This document shows positions 8,222 through 8,790 of a stretch of 8,790 bases of DNA, in pieces; position 1 is the stretch's first letter, and every line of letters starts with the position of its first letter. A model generated the notes under the pieces. The model was not told the origin of the DNA. It was given only the letters and a program-made list of their open reading frames with translations, and searched no databases. The DNA is from Methyloglobulus sp. (lineage in GTDB: Bacteria; Pseudomonadota; Gammaproteobacteria; Methylococcales; Methylomonadaceae): positions 1-8,790 of the forward strand of contig JABFSV010000123.1 in the NCBI GenBank assembly GCA_013140405.1. The letters run 5' to 3'. A program made the position numbers and the translations under genes.

Positions 8222-8306
8222 GCCGATGTGGTGAAATTGGTAGACACGCCATCTTGAGGGGGTGGTGACGCAAGTCGTGCCGGTTCAAATCCGGCCATCG
8301 GTACCA
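8222..8306 (+). tRNA. leuU: tRNA-Leu, anticodon GAG, CCA encoded
   Basis: A complete class II cloverleaf can be folded by eye. The acceptor arms GCCGATG (8222-8228) and CATCGGT (8296-8302) pair with a G1-U72 wobble, as in E. coli leuU. The D arm follows with AAATTGGTAGA between GTG and CAC. The anticodon stem CCATC/GGTGG (8249-8253/8261-8265, one T-G pair) encloses loop TTGAGGG, placing anticodon GAG at 8256-8258 (reads CUC and CUU). A long variable arm with GAC/GTC stem comes next, then T arm GCCGG/CCGGC around TTCAAAT (8279-8295), discriminator A at 8303 and CCA at 8304-8306. The long variable arm and discriminator A are leucine identity features. It begins 16 bases after secG, the same neighbourhood as E. 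coli leuU, and is probably cut from the secG transcript. Confidence 0.97.
8279..8306 (+). other. Candidate attachment site (attL) in the 3' end of the tRNA-Leu gene
   Basis: Tyrosine integrases commonly recombine in the T arm to CCA segment of a tRNA gene and restore it with an identical copy carried by the element. Here an integrase gene starts 141 bases beyond the CCA and reads away from the tRNA, which fits this design. The second copy (attR) would be outside the window, so the exact core and even its presence in the tRNA are inferred from context. Confidence 0.35.
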
Positions 8307-8324
8307 ATACAGTTTATAGCATCA

Positions 8325-8409
8325 TGTGTAACGGTGCGTAAATGTGACTCAATAGCCTGTGTTTACGGGCTTTTTTGTTTTTATGATTTACCGTTTTTGT
8401 GTAACGGTG
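8325..8409 (+). repeat. Repeated 12-mer TGTGTAACGGTG and inverted AACGGT between tRNA and integrase
   Basis: TGTGTAACGGTG occurs exactly twice, at 8325-8336 and 8398-8409, 73 bases apart. A third, inverted half, ACCGTT at 8390-8395, faces the second copy's AACGGT (8403-8408) across seven bases and could form a small hairpin. The position, between a likely attachment site and the integrase start, suits arm-type integrase or accessory-factor binding sites. This role is inference. Confidence 0.6.
8354..8376 (+). terminator. Intrinsic terminator downstream of tRNA-Leu
   Basis: AGCCTG (8354-8359) pairs with CGGGCT (8366-8371), with one T-G pair, around a six-base loop TGTTTA, followed by six T (8371-8376) and more T-rich sequence. 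It would end the transcript coming from tpiA-secG-tRNA. If recombination takes place in the tRNA 3' end, this terminator was brought in by the element rather than being the original one. Confidence 0.75.
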
Positions 8410-8447
8410 TACCATGATATGTAGTTAAACTGCATCGGAATTGCATC

Positions 8448-8790
8448 ATGGCTACTTTTTTAAAACGTGGAAAATCATGGTTTGTTCAGGTTCGTAAGAA
8501 AGGCATTACAAAATGCTCAACTTGGCCGACCAAAGCTCAGGCTCAAGCGTGGGCTACCAAAACAGAAGCAGAAATCTTGTATGGCGAAAAGTCATCGCTG
8601 CCTGAAAAAACTCTGCTTGATGCAATGGAGCGATATGAAAAAGAAGTAACCCCGAAAAAACGGAGCGCCCGCTGGGAAATTATTCGATTTAATGTTTGGA
8701 AAAAATTGCCAATATCCAACTTATTAATCCAGGAGGCGACGACACCGGTCTTGGCGAAATGGCGAGATACCAGGCTCTCTGAAGTTTCGT
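8448..8790 (+). CDS. Tyrosine-type site-specific integrase, N-terminal part (3' end outside window)
   Basis: An open frame runs from the ATG at 8448 to the window edge without a stop: 114 codons. The product starts MATFLKRGKSWFVQVRKKG and continues with ...STWPTKAQAQAWATKTEAEI, the pattern of the arm-binding N-terminal domain of phage and genomic-island integrases, followed from about residue 55 by the beginning of the SAM-like core-binding domain (LLDAMERYEKEVTPKKRS..., later LAKWRDTRLSEVS). The catalytic domain with the Arg...His-x-x-Arg...Tyr residues would lie beyond 8790 and cannot be checked, so activity is unknown. The Shine-Dalgarno is weak (GGAA at 8437-8440). It is the first gene after tRNA-Leu, on the same strand, which supports integration into the tRNA gene. 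Family placement rests on recalled N-terminal similarity and context. Confidence 0.85.
   Translation, partial: MATFLKRGKSWFVQVRKKGITKCSTWPTKAQAQAWATKTEAEILYGEKSSLPEKTLLDAMERYEKEVTPKKRSARWEIIRFNVWKKLPISNLLIQEATTPVLAKWRDTRLSEVS

Noticed and set aside
8222..8302. G1-U72 mismatch in the tRNA acceptor stem as a sign of decay or of alteration by integration
   Set aside because: The same wobble pair is present in E. coli leuU, so it is normal for this tRNA.
8382..8387. TATGAT as a -10 box for the integrase gene
   Set aside because: It lies in T-rich sequence directly after the terminator and has no reasonable -35 at the right distance; I could not support a specific integrase promoter.
8467..8649. 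A 60-codon plus-strand frame after the tRNA
   Set aside because: It overlaps the integrase frame starting at 8448 in another phase; its product has no recognisable features, whereas the 8448 frame reads as an integrase N-terminus open to the window end.
1..8790. CRISPR arrays, toxin-antitoxin pairs, riboswitches or insertion sequences
   Set aside because: No spaced palindromic repeats, no paired small genes, no transposase or terminal inverted repeats, and no leader long enough for a riboswitch were seen on either strand.

Overview
The window is a stretch of ordinary bacterial housekeeping chromosome that ends, at its right edge, in what looks like the start of an integrated element. Gene order (carB, greA, yhbY on the opposite strand, rlmE, ftsH, glmM, tpiA, secG, tRNA-Leu) and the protein sequences point to a gammaproteobacterium. 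The block resembles the pseudomonad/methanotroph (Methylococcales-like) arrangement, in which tpiA lies between glmM and secG. The taxon below class level is a guess from memory, not a result of a search. Base composition is moderate and looks even across the genes.

Left part (1-2359): the last 616 codons of carB (large subunit of carbamoyl-phosphate synthetase), then greA (transcript cleavage factor), on the same strand and probably in one transcript. A 40-base gap with a degenerate 7-base tandem repeat separates greA from yhbY (2400-2666, minus strand), which converges on it. Middle (2667-5455): yhbY and rlmE diverge from a 44-base spacer. rlmE (23S rRNA 2'-O-methyltransferase) is followed by a 133-base region holding two candidate promoters, one resembling the heat-shock (sigma-32) type, and then ftsH (membrane AAA+ zinc protease), closed by a clear intrinsic terminator. 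The folP gene that commonly follows ftsH is not here.

Right part (5490-8306): glmM (phosphoglucosamine mutase, cell-wall precursor), tpiA (triose-phosphate isomerase, own promoter likely), secG (translocon subunit with a long acidic/proline-rich tail and Lys/His-rich end), and tRNA-Leu(GAG) 16 bases after secG, as at the E. coli secG-leuU locus. The tRNA is followed by a terminator and a repeat-containing gap (8307-8447), then a tyrosine-type integrase gene that runs off the window. tRNA 3' ends are classic integration sites, so the chromosomal backbone probably stops at the tRNA and a prophage or genomic island begins there.

The genes share themes of ribosome/transcription maintenance (greA, yhbY, rlmE), envelope protein export and quality control (secG, ftsH), and central or wall metabolism (carB, glmM, tpiA). 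They do not form a single pathway. I see no undescribed biological system inside this window. The most interesting prospect is the cargo of the element beyond base 8790, which cannot be seen from here.
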